From Verrucomicrobiaceae bacterium E54 (GTDB taxonomy: Bacteria > Verrucomicrobiota > Verrucomicrobiia > Verrucomicrobiales > Akkermansiaceae), in the NCBI GenBank assembly GCA_022548915.1, contig JAKZES010000061.1, positions 1 to 32,043 of the forward strand: a DNA stretch of 32,043 nucleotides, given 5' to 3'. This document shows, in pieces, positions 7,665-15,831 of this stretch. Numbering within the stretch: the stretch's first letter is position 1; each line of letters opens with the position of its first letter. Below the pieces are notes generated by a model, which ran no database searches, had not been told where the DNA came from, and was given only the letters and a program-made list of their open reading frames with translations. A program made the translations under genes and the position numbers.

Positions 7665-8729
7665 ATGCTGAAAACATCCTCCGTGGCCGAGCAGGTTGCC
7701 CAGCACTTGCGCAAGGAGCTGGAGCAGGGGCGCTGGACGGGGCTGATGCCGGGCCGCAACCGGCTGGTGGAGGAACTCGGGGTGAACGGGCGGACGGTGG
7801 AGCGTGCGCTGGAGCGACTGGAGCAGGAAGGACTGCTGCAATCGCGGGGACGGGGACGCCGCCGTCGCATCAAACTGGTTCCGGCGAAAATCCGGGGGCA
7901 GGGCTTGAATGTGAAAATCCTGCACTACGACAAGGCGGACCAGCGCACCGACTACTTTCTGGAATCGATCTTCCGCCTGCACCAGTCCGGTCACCGGGCG
8001 AGCTTTGCCGAAAAGAGTCTTCGTGAGTTGAACTTCGATCTGCAACGGGTGGCGAAGCTGGTGGGCAAGGCCCGGGCGGATGCCTGGATCGTGGCGGGCG
8101 GACCGAGGGCGCTGCTGGAGTGGTTTGTCGGCCAGCCGACGCCGGCCTTCGCGCTTTTTGGAAGGATGCGGAATGTCCCGATTGCCGGGGTGCTTCCGGA
8201 CAAGCTGGAAGCCATCGGTGCCCTGGTGGACCGCCTGGTGGCGCTGGGTCACCGGCGGATCGTCAATATCGTGGCCGAGGAGCGCCGCAAACCGACGTTC
8301 GGCGTGCCCGAACGCTTTTACATGGAGCTGCTGAGCCGGCACGGAATCCAGAGTGGGTCCTACAATTTGCCCGACTGGGAGGGCACTCCGGAGGGCTTGC
8401 CGCGCTTGCTGGACTCACTCTTCAAATATACGCCCCCCACGGCCCTCCTCCTGGACCAGGCGTGCTACTTCTGTGCCGCCCGCGACCATCTGGCCCGGAA
8501 GGAAATCGTGGCCCCCAGGGATGTTTCCATGGCCTGTTACGAGTGGAATCCTCTCTTTGACTGGTTTCGCCCGGAGATCACGCACATCGACTGGGATCCC
8601 CGGGCCGCGGTCAATCGCATCGTCAAATGGGTCAACAACATCAGCCGGGGCAAGGACGACCGGCGGAAAAACATCACCTGGGCCCAGCTGATTGAAGGCG
8701 GCACGATCGGGCCTGTGCCGAAAAGCTAA
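7665..8729 (+). CDS. transcriptional regulator: GntR-type winged helix plus LacI/XylR-like sensor domain
   Basis: 354 residues from ATG 7665, preceded by a good ribosome binding site. Residues about 5-68 form a GntR-type winged helix: VAEQVAQHLRKEL, MPGRNRLVEELGVNGRTVERAL, LEQEGLL, then a basic RGRGRRRR wing. Residues about 80-345 look like a periplasmic-binding-protein fold of the LacI/XylR class, with VDRLVALGHRRIVNI near 190-205 and PRDVSMACYE near 285. This combination is common in Verrucomicrobia and Planctomycetes near sugar-degradation genes. The likely role is sensing a released sugar and controlling the adjacent leftward genes and perhaps the whole island; effector and targets are unknown. 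Its TAA (8727-8729) overlaps the TAG of the sulfatase remnant on the other strand. The tail-to-tail overlap suggests that the scar arose close to the regulator's 3' end. Confidence 0.85.
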   Translation: MLKTSSVAEQVAQHLRKELEQGRWTGLMPGRNRLVEELGVNGRTVERALERLEQEGLLQSRGRGRRRRIKLVPAKIRGQGLNVKILHYDKADQRTDYFLESIFRLHQSGHRASFAEKSLRELNFDLQRVAKLVGKARADAWIVAGGPRALLEWFVGQPTPAFALFGRMRNVPIAGVLPDKLEAIGALVDRLVALGHRRIVNIVAEERRKPTFGVPERFYMELLSRHGIQSGSYNLPDWEGTPEGLPRLLDSLFKYTPPTALLLDQACYFCAARDHLARKEIVAPRDVSMACYEWNPLFDWFRPEITHIDWDPRAAVNRIVKWVNNISRGKDDRRKNITWAQLIEGGTIGPVPKS

Positions 8730-9407
8730 TTTTCGTCGGAAGCTTCAAAGCGGAGCATCAAGCGGCCGGGTACCGGGCTCTCCTCCGGCCACCGATAGGC
8801 CGACTCGACAAAGCTGCGGTTGAGGGCCGGGGCGGCCTCGAGGTTGAGCATTGTGTCCGCCGCCACCCAGCCGGACAGGCTCTGCGAGCTTTGCAGCCTC
8901 GCGGCCAGTGACGGGTCGTCGATGCGGCTGATCGCGTGCACGGCGGGCCGGCCGCTTGCCACCGACAAGGACAGCGGCCCGTCCCGGGTGTCCGCCTGCC
9001 GCGGGTTGAAGCCGAGGAGGTATTCGAAGAGATTGATGAGGCTGTCTTGGTCCGGGTTGGCGAGATGCCCCCACAGCGTGGCTTCCAAGCCCGGATTCGA
9101 GGCATCGTCGCCGAAATAACGGGTGCGCCAGCCGTCGAGCGCGGAGGTTGCCCCGTCATCCGCATCGAGCAGTTCCTCAAGCCTGGCGCGGGCGGCGTCG
9201 GCTTCGGTCCCGGGGGTGGCCACCGGTTCGGCGGGCAGGTTGCGGCTGTCGCGCAGGGTTCCGGAATTGTCGAGCCGCCACTCGCCGTCGCTGACGGCGA
9301 CGCCACTCTGGAACCCGTGGTGGACCCAAGGCCGCGGGATGCCGCGGCGGCCATGCATCTGCGGCACGAAACTGGTGCCGCGGTAGGGAATCGTCGCCGG
9401 GATGTCC
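8726..9407 (-). pseudogene. C-terminal remnant of a secreted sulfatase-like protein
   Basis: An open frame of about 227 codons without a start of its own kind. It reads IPYRGTSFVPQMHG, IPRPWVHHGF, VSDGEWRLDNSGTLRDSRNLPAEP, ARLEELL, a layout matching the C-terminal end of type I sulfatases (R-G-x-S-F-x-P-Q...G, W-x-[FH]-x, D-x-x-[WY]-[KR]-L...G-x-L-x-D-x-R-N-x-P-x-E). The catalytic N-terminal part with the formylglycine motif is missing. After it comes the recurring module YFGDDAS...LANPDQDSLINLFEYLLGFNP, found at the ends of several other proteins here. The frame is continuous up to about 9407 and then meets the fragment of a different gene in another frame. I read it as a deletion remnant; sulfatase identity is moderately supported. 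Confidence 0.6.
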
Positions 9408-9524
9408 GTCCTGGCTGCCCGGCATCAGCGAGACAATGAAGGCACGAAGATTGGACTGATGTGTGGTCATCAGGGTCACATAGGCCTGCAAGGCGGCCCC
9501 CTCCTGCTTCTTCCTTAATGCCAT
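9408..9524 (-). pseudogene. N-terminal remnant of an ECF sigma factor fused to the sulfatase remnant
   Basis: From ATG 9524 the minus strand encodes YVTLMTTHQSNLRAF then IVSLMPGSQD, the start of region 2 of the PVC-type ECF sigma factors (H-Q-x-x-L-R-x-F-I-x-S-L-M-P-G-S-x-D). The similarity stops at codon 39; the following codons in this frame are the sulfatase remnant out of frame. The intact sigma gene on the other strand carries the related HEAELRGFAISLIPS, so this is a second, broken member of the same class. It marks a deletion junction at about 9407/9408. Confidence 0.65.
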
Positions 9525-9575
9525 CTTGCTTCGCGGTCAGAGTGACTACACTGCCGGTAGGACACGAAGCGAAGC

Positions 9576-9599
9576 ACCTGAACGTTACAGGATTCAGGT
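9576..9599. promoter_or_regulatory. 24-bp inverted repeat upstream of the ECF sigma gene
   Basis: ACCTGAA (9576-9582) and TTCAGGT (9593-9599) are reverse complements with a 10-base spacer, in the 219-base interval between the broken and the intact sigma factor genes. It could be an operator; it could also belong to the lost promoter of the broken sigma gene. Nothing else in 9525-9743 was recognised. Confidence 0.3.
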
Positions 9600-9743
9600 C
9601 ATTTTCCAACTTCATCCGGGCTTCCAGGATCTGATCTTCATCGTCGGCGGCCGGATCGGCCACGCGCTCTCCACGCCGCTGTGCCACGCCCTGAGGCGCG
9701 AAATCGGCGCTTGGACGGCAAAGGCCCGCGATTCGGTTTATTG

Positions 9744-10301
9744 ATGTCGAAATCCAAGCTTGGTGGACATACTTATGTCGGGATGATCCGGGAGAAAACC
9801 TTCATCAGGCTGTTCGTGCGGCACGAGGCCGAACTGCGCGGATTCGCCATCAGCCTGATCCCGTCGATCGAGGATGCGCAGGATGTCGTGCAGGACGCTT
9901 GCATCTCCATGTGGCAAAGGATCGACTCGCTCGAGAACGAAGAGGGCTTCGTTCCGTGGGCCTACACCTTCGTCCGTCTCACCGCGATGAACCGACTCAG
10001 GAAACTGCGGCGCAGCCGGCTGGTGTTTTCCGAGGCGCTGGTGGAACTGAACGCGCAGGAGGCCGGGGAGGAATCGGAGCGGGCGCGGGCCGAACGCCGG
10101 ACACTGCGCGAATGCATGGAGCGCCTGCCGCCGCACCAGCTTGCCCTGGTCCGCCGCTACTACGCCACGACCAAGGTCCGCATGGAGGACCTGGCCCGGG
10201 ACATGAGCCGACCCGTGGCGGGGCTCTACAAGGCGCTCGAACGAGCCCGGGCCGCCCTGCGCGGCTGCATCGAACAACGGATGTCCGAACTCGGATTCTG
10301 A
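9744..10301 (+). CDS. ECF-family RNA polymerase sigma factor
   Basis: 185 residues from ATG 9744; ATG 9783 (172 residues) is equally possible because neither has a clear ribosome binding site. Region 2 spans about residues 20-90 (FVRHEAELRGFAISLIPSIE, DAQDVVQDACISMWQR, FVPWAYTFVRLTAMNRLRKLRR) and region 4 about 120-180 (LRECMERLPPHQLALVRRYY, MEDLARDMSRPVAGLYKAL, ERARAALRGCIEQRM). Region 3 is absent, as expected for ECF factors. The next gene begins 26 bases downstream and encodes a FecR-like membrane protein, forming the usual sigma/regulator pair of PVC bacteria. It probably directs transcription of surface or degradation genes; the target promoters cannot be read from the sequence. Confidence 0.88.
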   Translation: MSKSKLGGHTYVGMIREKTFIRLFVRHEAELRGFAISLIPSIEDAQDVVQDACISMWQRIDSLENEEGFVPWAYTFVRLTAMNRLRKLRRSRLVFSEALVELNAQEAGEESERARAERRTLRECMERLPPHQLALVRRYYATTKVRMEDLARDMSRPVAGLYKALERARAALRGCIEQRMSELGF

Positions 10302-10327
10302 ACCGGCACTTGAACCATTTTTACGAC

Positions 10328-11758
10328 ATGAACGATCCCCATGACGACCTCGACAAACTGATCGACCGGATCAGCGACGGCACGATCGACCGCGAGCAGT
10401 TCTCGGAACTCGAAGCGCGCCTGCTCGAGGACCCTGCGCTGCGGCGGCGATTCCGCTCCCGCATGCGCTTGGAGGCCAACCTTCATTCGGAATGCCAAGC
10501 GACCCCGGCCGAAATCCTGTCACCTGCGATGATGGCTTCGCATCGTCCGAGCCTCTTCCGCTGGGCGGTCCCCGTGGCTGCCGGCATCGCGGCGATGTTG
10601 GCGCTTGCCGCATTCCTCATCTTCCGCCCCGCGGCTGGCGACGATCCGGACTACGTGGCGACGATCGTCTCGGAGGAAGGCGCGGCGTGGTCCGCGGACG
10701 GCATGATCGGTGAGGGCGCCCGGCTGGTTCCGGGCACCATGCGCCTGGAGAAGGGGCTGGCCAGCCTGCGTTTCGAGTCGGGTGCCGTGGCTGACCTCGA
10801 GGCCCCGGTGACCATCGAGCTGCTGGACCCGATGCGGTGCCGGCTCAGCCGCGGCAAGGCCGTCTTCGAAATGCCCGAGTCGGCGCAGGGATTCGTGGTG
10901 GAAACCCCCAATGGCCATGCCGTCGATCACGGCACCCGCTTCGCGGTGTCGCTCGAAGAAGGCAGCGACCAGGTCGAATTCGGCGTCTTGAGCGGGCGGA
11001 TCTCGGTGCACCACGACGGCACGCAGTCTTCGGCCGACGTGCTCAGGGGCGACCGGGTCGTCCTCACCCAGTCCGGCATCGGGGATGCGGCCGCTGCCGA
11101 TCCCTCGCCATCCGAGCGGACGACGAATTCGGGCCTGCTTCGCTTCCGTACCGACGGCCGTGAAACCTCGATCGTCCATGGCGACATGCGGGAGGATTTC
11201 CTGGAATCGGAATTGCTGATGGTGAAGAGGGATATTCCCGTCTCGAACGAGCAGGGCCTCGATCCCATCCTCTGGTCCAAGGACCGGCGCGCGTTGGTTG
11301 CCTTCGACCTCGACGGGCTCGATCCGCGGGAGCTCGAGCAGGCGGCTCTGCGGCTGAACCTCGTGCCCAGTGGCAGGGGCTACGCCTATCTGCTGCCCGA
11401 GTCCACCACCATCGAGGTGTATGGGATCCGTGATGTCCCGGACCTGGAGCACTGGGATTCGACGGGACTGAAATGGGTGGATGCACCCGGATCGGTGGGA
11501 GAGGGCGCGGAGCTGGACAAATCCGAGGTGAGCCTGCTCGGCTCCTTCGAGATCGAACGCAGCCGTCTGGAGGGGCCGGTGGTCTTCGAGTCCGCCGAAC
11601 TTACCCGCTTCGTGAGTCAGGATCGCACCGGAGTGGTTGGCTTCCTGCTGGCCTCCTCCTCGATGCCGAAGGACTCGTGGAGCCTGGTCCACGCCTTCGC
11701 CTCCAGCCAGCACCCCGAGGCTGCCGGCCCGATGCTTGAAGTCCGCACCCGGCAGTAG
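10328..11758 (+). CDS. FecR-like transmembrane regulator paired with the ECF sigma factor
   Basis: 476 residues from ATG 10328. The cytoplasmic N-terminus (LDKLIDRISDGTIDREQF, LEARLLEDPALRRRF, RMRLEANLHSE) resembles the short anti-sigma-like segment of PVC FecR proteins. A single membrane segment, WAVPVAAGIAAMLALAAF, covers about residues 79-99. A periplasmic FecR domain follows (about 110-250): LRFESGAVADLEAPVTIEL, GKAVFEMPE, FVVETPNGHAVDHGTRFAV, VLSGRISVHH, LRGDRVVLTQ. The C-terminal part (about 310-476) is a beta-rich domain (RRALVAFDLDGLDPRELEQA, LRLNLVPSG, TIEVYGIRD) similar in style to DNRLRE-type domains of secreted proteins. Expected role: it senses an envelope or polysaccharide signal and controls the sigma factor. 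A long open reading through the upstream sigma gene in this frame is a shadow. Confidence 0.82.
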   Translation: MNDPHDDLDKLIDRISDGTIDREQFSELEARLLEDPALRRRFRSRMRLEANLHSECQATPAEILSPAMMASHRPSLFRWAVPVAAGIAAMLALAAFLIFRPAAGDDPDYVATIVSEEGAAWSADGMIGEGARLVPGTMRLEKGLASLRFESGAVADLEAPVTIELLDPMRCRLSRGKAVFEMPESAQGFVVETPNGHAVDHGTRFAVSLEEGSDQVEFGVLSGRISVHHDGTQSSADVLRGDRVVLTQSGIGDAAAADPSPSERTTNSGLLRFRTDGRETSIVHGDMREDFLESELLMVKRDIPVSNEQGLDPILWSKDRRALVAFDLDGLDPRELEQAALRLNLVPSGRGYAYLLPESTTIEVYGIRDVPDLEHWDSTGLKWVDAPGSVGEGAELDKSEVSLLGSFEIERSRLEGPVVFESAELTRFVSQDRTGVVGFLLASSSMPKDSWSLVHAFASSQHPEAAGPMLEVRTRQ

Positions 11759-11761
11759 ATC

Positions 11762-11811
11762 GGGGCCGGCGGCGACCGGGCATCCGATGGCGGCCCCCCG
11801 CATTCGAATGC
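11762..11811. other. GC-rich hairpin and 12-bp palindrome after the sigma/FecR pair
   Basis: GGGGCCG (11762-11768) pairs with CGGCCCC (11791-11797) across 22 bases, just after the FecR-like stop codon. GCATTCGAATGC (11800-11811) is a perfect palindrome. There is no T-tract. The first could end the sigma/FecR transcript; the second could be an operator for the gene at 11884. Confidence 0.3.
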
Positions 11812-11883
11812 ACGGAGGTTTTGTGTCGAATCATCCGGCTTCAGGACATGAAGACATGGAACCCCCATGCATCCCAGCCAGCC

Positions 11884-14799
11884 ATGAAGCCAAAAAACTT
11901 ACTCACCCTCCCGGCGATCTTCGCCTTGTTCAGCCTGCCGGCAGTCGGCGACGTCATCACGCCAGTCGGCGCGACCTCGACGACAGGAATCGGCGGGACT
12001 GATCCCAGGGACGACATTGCCCAAGCGATCAACAGCTCAGGTCTCGTTGATGTTTCAGACCCTTCCAGTGAACTGGATGATACTCATACTTCCGGTTTTG
12101 GCACGGATTACTGGATGAGCGAAAACGGTAGTCCCGCTGCTGGTGGGGAAGTCCTGGAATTTGATCTCGGGAGTCCTTTCGATGTGAACGGGCTGTACTA
12201 CTGGGCCTACAATCGCACCGCGGACCGTAGCATGAGGACTTTCGACATCTCCTACTCAACGGATGGCGGCACGACGTTCACCACTCCCGTTTCGGCGGCA
12301 TCGCTTGGAATGGCGGATTGGACTATCGGGCTCTCAACCAATACCGTGTCAACGGTCGAGAGCCGCAGTTTCAACACCACCCTGGCAGGAGTCACGAACA
12401 TCCGCTTCAGCAACCTGCAAAACTATGGATCCACCTCTTATTACACGCTGGCCGAAATCCGCTTCGAGGGAACAGTCCCTGCGGCGGGCACGGTGGACGC
12501 GGACACCTCCACGGTGGAGGCCTCGCCGTCGGCGGTCCTCGCGGATGGAACTTCAGCTTCCACCATCACGGTGACGCTCAAGGACGCTTCCGGGGTTCCG
12601 GTGGGAAGTGAGGATGTCACTCTGGCCAACACTTCCGGCCCGGGCACGCCGACGATCAGCCCGTCCGCCACCCAGACCACCGATGCCACCGGCGTGGCCA
12701 CCTTCACGGTCAGTTCCAACACCGTCGGCACCGAGGTGTTCACCGCCACCTCCTCGACCGACAGCGTGACGGTCACGCAGACCGCCAGCGTGGACTTCCA
12801 GAGCCCGGTCGTCGATGCCGGCAACTCGAGCGTGTCGGCCTCGCCGACTTCCGTTCCCGCGAATGACGTCAGCACCTCCACTGTCACCGTCATGCTGAGG
12901 AATGGCGGCGGCCTGGTGCTTCCCGGCAAGCTGGTCTCGCTTGCGGGCGATGGCGAGAACGACGTCACCCCCGCCGGAACCGCCACCACCGATGCCAACG
13001 GCGAGGCGACCTTCACCGTCAAGTCCGGCACCGCCGGCCTCGAAACCTTCACCGCGACCAGCGAGGCGGTGACCATCACCGCCACGGCTGGTGTCGACTT
13101 CTCCGAAGTTCCTTCCGGAGGCTACATCACGCCCACTGGTGCGACCTCGACCTCGACGGTCGGCAGCCCCAGAACCATCGACAAGGCGATCGACGGCAGC
13201 GGTCTCACCGACGTGTTGGATCCTTCCAGTGTTCTCGACGACTCCCATGCCTACGATACCAGCGCCTACTGGTTGAGTGCGTCGACCGCCGTTTCCGCCG
13301 GTGACGAGGAACTGACCTTCAACCTGGGCGGGAGCTTCGACGTGGACAAGGTCTACTACTGGACCTACGAGCGCGACGGCGACCGGAACCTCCGGACCTT
13401 CGACATCTCCTTCTCGACCGATGGAGGCGGCACCTTCAGCACTCCGGTTCCGGCCGCCTCGCTCAACATGGCGGACTGGGCCATCGGGGGGAACGATCGC
13501 GCTCCTTCCTTTGCAAGAACAGCGACTTTCGACACGCTGTCCGGAATCACGCATATCCGTTTCAGCAACCTGCAGAACCATGGCGACCCCTCCTACTTCG
13601 CCTTGTATGAACTCCGCTTCGGAGGCCCCCCTGTGCCGGCGCTGATCACCGATTTCCAGGCGGAGGGCGCCGCTGGGACCATCAACCAGGCCGCCAAGAC
13701 CATCACCGTCGAGGTGCCATTCGGCACCGACCTCTCGAACCTGGCCCCCACCTTCACCCTGAGTTCCGGCGATTGCATCCCCGCCAGCGGCTCGCCGCCG
13801 TCGCCGACCTTCGCGGTGCAGAATCCGGCCACCTACACGGTGACCGACACCGCCACGGATCCGGACACGGTCAATACCTACACCGTGACGGTCACGGTGG
13901 GACCGGAACCTCCCCCGACGCTGGTCATCGACCTGGGTGCCGGTACCACCATCGAGGCCGGCGAGTTCATCTCCGGCGGTCCGATCGGGCTGCCCTTGCC
14001 GACGACCCTGCCGACCGGTTCCATCCTGCGCTCGATCGCCTTCAACGATGTCACCCTCACGGCCACCGACAGCGGCAGCGACGGCAACTACGCGTCGGAC
14101 CTGACCGTCCTCCTCGGCCCCCCGGGGACGGCCGGTGGCGATTTCTCGCTGGCCGTCACCAGTGTGGGCGCCAATCAGGATTTCGGCGTCGTCGGCGACA
14201 CGCTCGTGTGGAGCGGGGGCAACGATGGCATCGGAACCTCTCTCACCGAGACCAAGACCGACGCGGACTGGACCGGCGACATCGACCTGGCGACCACCGC
14301 GCTGTTCCTCGGCAACGGCTACCGCGGTTTCGGCTGGGAAACGCCCCAAGGCGGGACCTGGACGGGGACCATCACGCTGACCTACGACGATGTCGGCACG
14401 GGAACCAGCTACGCCGGCTGGTCCGGCGGCGCGGCGGCCGAGGACGACACCAACGGCGACGGCGTGGCGAATGCCGTGGCCTACGCGCTGGGCGCGGCGG
14501 ATGTGAACGAGAATGCGATCGGCCTGCTGCCGGCCTTCGACAACAGCGACCCGGCCAACTTCGTGTTCACCTTCGACCGCAGCGACGCCGCCGAGACGGA
14601 CGCCAGCACGACGATCACCGTGGAATACGGCACGGACCTGAGCGGCTGGACCGCCGCCCCCAACGCGGGAGACGGCGTGACCGTCGACGACAGTGGTGCC
14701 TCCGTGGGTGGTCTGACGCCCGTGGTGGTCACCATCCCGAAGACCGTGGCGACCGACGGCAAGCTCTTCGCCCGCCTCAAGGTGGCGGTGAGCCCGTGA
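11884..14799 (+). CDS. large secreted binding-only protein: two discoidin-like modules, two Big_1 Ig domains, PVC C-terminal module
   Basis: 971 residues from ATG 11884. This start aligns with the MKSKNLL start of the paralog at 21772 and gives a signal peptide LLTLPAIFALFSLPAVG; ATG 11848 is an upstream alternative. Order: discoidin-like module (24-195, VITPVGATST to LAEIRFEG), two Big_1 (invasin-like) Ig domains (about 201-306 and 309-406, both with VxAxxSxVxASPxxVxAxxxxxSTxTV), a second discoidin-like module (412-580, YITPTGATST to LYELRFGG), a DUF5018-like stretch (585-674, ITDFQAEGAAGTINQA), a glycine-rich beta domain (676-839, LLGPPGTAGGDF, similar in style to proprotein-convertase P domains) and a C-terminal module (841-971) with TNGDGVANAVAYALGA and WTAAP...LFARLKVAVSP. 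No catalytic motif was found. It is probably an extracellular polysaccharide-binding or adhesive protein. Confidence 0.8.
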   Translation: MKPKNLLTLPAIFALFSLPAVGDVITPVGATSTTGIGGTDPRDDIAQAINSSGLVDVSDPSSELDDTHTSGFGTDYWMSENGSPAAGGEVLEFDLGSPFDVNGLYYWAYNRTADRSMRTFDISYSTDGGTTFTTPVSAASLGMADWTIGLSTNTVSTVESRSFNTTLAGVTNIRFSNLQNYGSTSYYTLAEIRFEGTVPAAGTVDADTSTVEASPSAVLADGTSASTITVTLKDASGVPVGSEDVTLANTSGPGTPTISPSATQTTDATGVATFTVSSNTVGTEVFTATSSTDSVTVTQTASVDFQSPVVDAGNSSVSASPTSVPANDVSTSTVTVMLRNGGGLVLPGKLVSLAGDGENDVTPAGTATTDANGEATFTVKSGTAGLETFTATSEAVTITATAGVDFSEVPSGGYITPTGATSTSTVGSPRTIDKAIDGSGLTDVLDPSSVLDDSHAYDTSAYWLSASTAVSAGDEELTFNLGGSFDVDKVYYWTYERDGDRNLRTFDISFSTDGGGTFSTPVPAASLNMADWAIGGNDRAPSFARTATFDTLSGITHIRFSNLQNHGDPSYFALYELRFGGPPVPALITDFQAEGAAGTINQAAKTITVEVPFGTDLSNLAPTFTLSSGDCIPASGSPPSPTFAVQNPATYTVTDTATDPDTVNTYTVTVTVGPEPPPTLVIDLGAGTTIEAGEFISGGPIGLPLPTTLPTGSILRSIAFNDVTLTATDSGSDGNYASDLTVLLGPPGTAGGDFSLAVTSVGANQDFGVVGDTLVWSGGNDGIGTSLTETKTDADWTGDIDLATTALFLGNGYRGFGWETPQGGTWTGTITLTYDDVGTGTSYAGWSGGAAAEDDTNGDGVANAVAYALGAADVNENAIGLLPAFDNSDPANFVFTFDRSDAAETDASTTITVEYGTDLSGWTAAPNAGDGVTVDDSGASVGGLTPVVVTIPKTVATDGKLFARLKVAVSP

Positions 14800-14944
14800 C
14801 GGACTCCGGCAAGCCGCCCGCTCTCCCTGCCGCCCCCTCAATGACAACAAAATGGCGCTCCGCCAGCCAGCCTGTGCCCGCCAACCAGGCGATCATCGTG
14901 ACCTTCCGGGGGCGACGAATGCAGGAGAAACGGGGGCAGGCGTG

Positions 14945-15030
14945 AAAAAATGCATTTTCCCATGTCGAATTCCCGGACCTCCGGACATTTGAACCTGAAT
15001 GGACATCCTTCCTTCCCCTTGAAATCCCGG
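14945..15030. repeat. 86-bp intergenic element, copy A (pairs with 19781-19866)
   Basis: It aligns without gaps to 19781-19866 with about 17 mismatches (near 80 percent identity). Both copies contain CCATGTCGAATTCCC and keep an ATGTC/GACAT inverted pair spaced by exactly 17 bases (14962-14966 and 14984-14988 here). The end of this copy is 59 bases upstream of the PEP-CTERM start at 15090. Both copies lie between genes, point the same way and precede a gene. The substitutions are spread over all codon positions of the open frame on the other strand, so it is not read as coding. The rest of the 290-base gap shows nothing clear. Confidence 0.75.
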
Positions 15031-15089
15031 TCCATTTGACAGGTTTTTCGAACGAAACGATTCAATCCAACCCCACGATCCAAAAAAAC

Positions 15090-15743
15090 ATGAAACTCAA
15101 ATCCCTGCTCGCTCTGAGTTCCATCGCCATTGCGCCATCCCTTCAAGGGGCGATTGTCATCACGCCGACTGGTGTGACCTCAACCTCGGATGTCGGCGAC
15201 AGCAGAGTCATCGAGAATGTGATCAATGGCAGTGGTCTTACTGACGTATCGGATCCTACCAGCGTTTTGGATGATTCCCATGCCTACAATGCTGCCTGGT
15301 ATTGGCTGAGCGCATCGACTGCGGTTGCTAATAAAGGCACCGCCAATGACGAAGTGATTACAATCGACCTAGGCGCGGCATACGACATTGATAAGTTTTA
15401 CTACTGGACCTACGAGCGCGATGGAGATCGGAACATCAGAACCTTTGATATCGCTTTTTCGACCGATGGTGGCACCACTTTTAGCACCCCGGTTGCTGCC
15501 TCAACCCTCGGCATGGCGGACTGGGTTCAAGGTGGAAGTGCTCGTGATCCTTCTTTTGCGAGAACCGCGACTTTCGATGCGCAAACCGATGTCACCGATG
15601 TCCAGTTGAGCAACATCACCAATTGGGGCGATACTCAATATTACGCCTTGTATGAACTCCGTTTGGGCGCAGTTCCCGAGCCTTCCTCCGCAGCACTGCT
15701 CGGTAGCCTGGGTGTCCTGATGCTCCTGCGCCGCCGTCGCTGA
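15090..15743 (+). CDS. PEP-CTERM protein consisting of a single discoidin-like module
   Basis: 217 residues from ATG 15090, with signal peptide LLALSSIAIAPSLQG. The mature part is one copy (about 22-192) of the module found in three larger proteins here: VITPTGVTSTSDVGDSRVI, DDSHAYN, FYYWTYERDGDRNIRTFDI, FARTATFD, YYALYELRLG. It is followed at once by VPEPSS, a hydrophobic stretch and RRRR, a complete PEP-CTERM sorting signal. This minimal form suggests that the module is an independent binding unit that can be anchored by exosortase. A strong terminator follows 24 bases after the stop, so it is probably expressed on its own from a promoter in 14800-15089. GC content appears lower than in the neighbouring copies of the same module, so it may have a separate history. 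Confidence 0.88.
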   Translation: MKLKSLLALSSIAIAPSLQGAIVITPTGVTSTSDVGDSRVIENVINGSGLTDVSDPTSVLDDSHAYNAAWYWLSASTAVANKGTANDEVITIDLGAAYDIDKFYYWTYERDGDRNIRTFDIAFSTDGGTTFSTPVAASTLGMADWVQGGSARDPSFARTATFDAQTDVTDVQLSNITNWGDTQYYALYELRLGAVPEPSSAALLGSLGVLMLLRRRR

Positions 15744-15767
15744 ACGGCGACTGCCAGCTTTCACCAG

Positions 15768-15801
15768 GATCGCGTGCGGCAAAGCCCACGCGATCTTTTT
15801 T
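15768..15801 (+). terminator. rho-independent terminator after the PEP-CTERM gene
   Basis: GATCGCGTG (15768-15776) pairs perfectly with CACGCGATC (15787-15795) across a 10-base loop, followed by six T (15796-15801). It ends 30 bases before the next start codon, so the SGNH hydrolase needs read-through or a promoter inside this short gap. Confidence 0.85.
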
Positions 15802-15831
15802 ATCCAAGATTGATCCGTTTCAGAACCACCC

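Noticed and set aside
8758..9687. Long minus-strand open frame of 309 codons
   Set aside because: It overlaps the sulfatase remnant in another frame and has the arginine/serine/proline-rich composition of a shadow in high-GC DNA; the sulfatase frame carries the recognisable motifs.
9600..9743. Possible plus-strand sulfatase tail (LRREIGAWTAKA) before the sigma gene
   Set aside because: The match is too short and lacks supporting motifs around it.
9899..10327. Upstream extension of the FecR-like gene through the sigma factor gene
   Set aside because: The extension is out of frame with the sigma gene and its translation is low-complexity. ATG 10328 gives a proper start of the family.
12553..14850. 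765-codon minus-strand open frame opposite the binding protein
   Set aside because: It is the complement of a repetitive Ig/discoidin gene and shows only R/G/V/A-rich low-complexity sequence. The plus-strand frame has a signal peptide and domains.
15036..15064. Sigma-70-like promoter ahead of the PEP-CTERM gene (TTGACA at 15036-15041)
   Set aside because: No acceptable -10 hexamer lies 16-18 bases downstream, and promoter consensus in this group is uncertain.
14838..15146. Conserved small protein on the minus strand across the two 86-bp elements (FDMxK similarity with 19716-19976)
   Set aside because: The two translations share residues only because the DNA is similar; the mismatches are not biased to synonymous positions.
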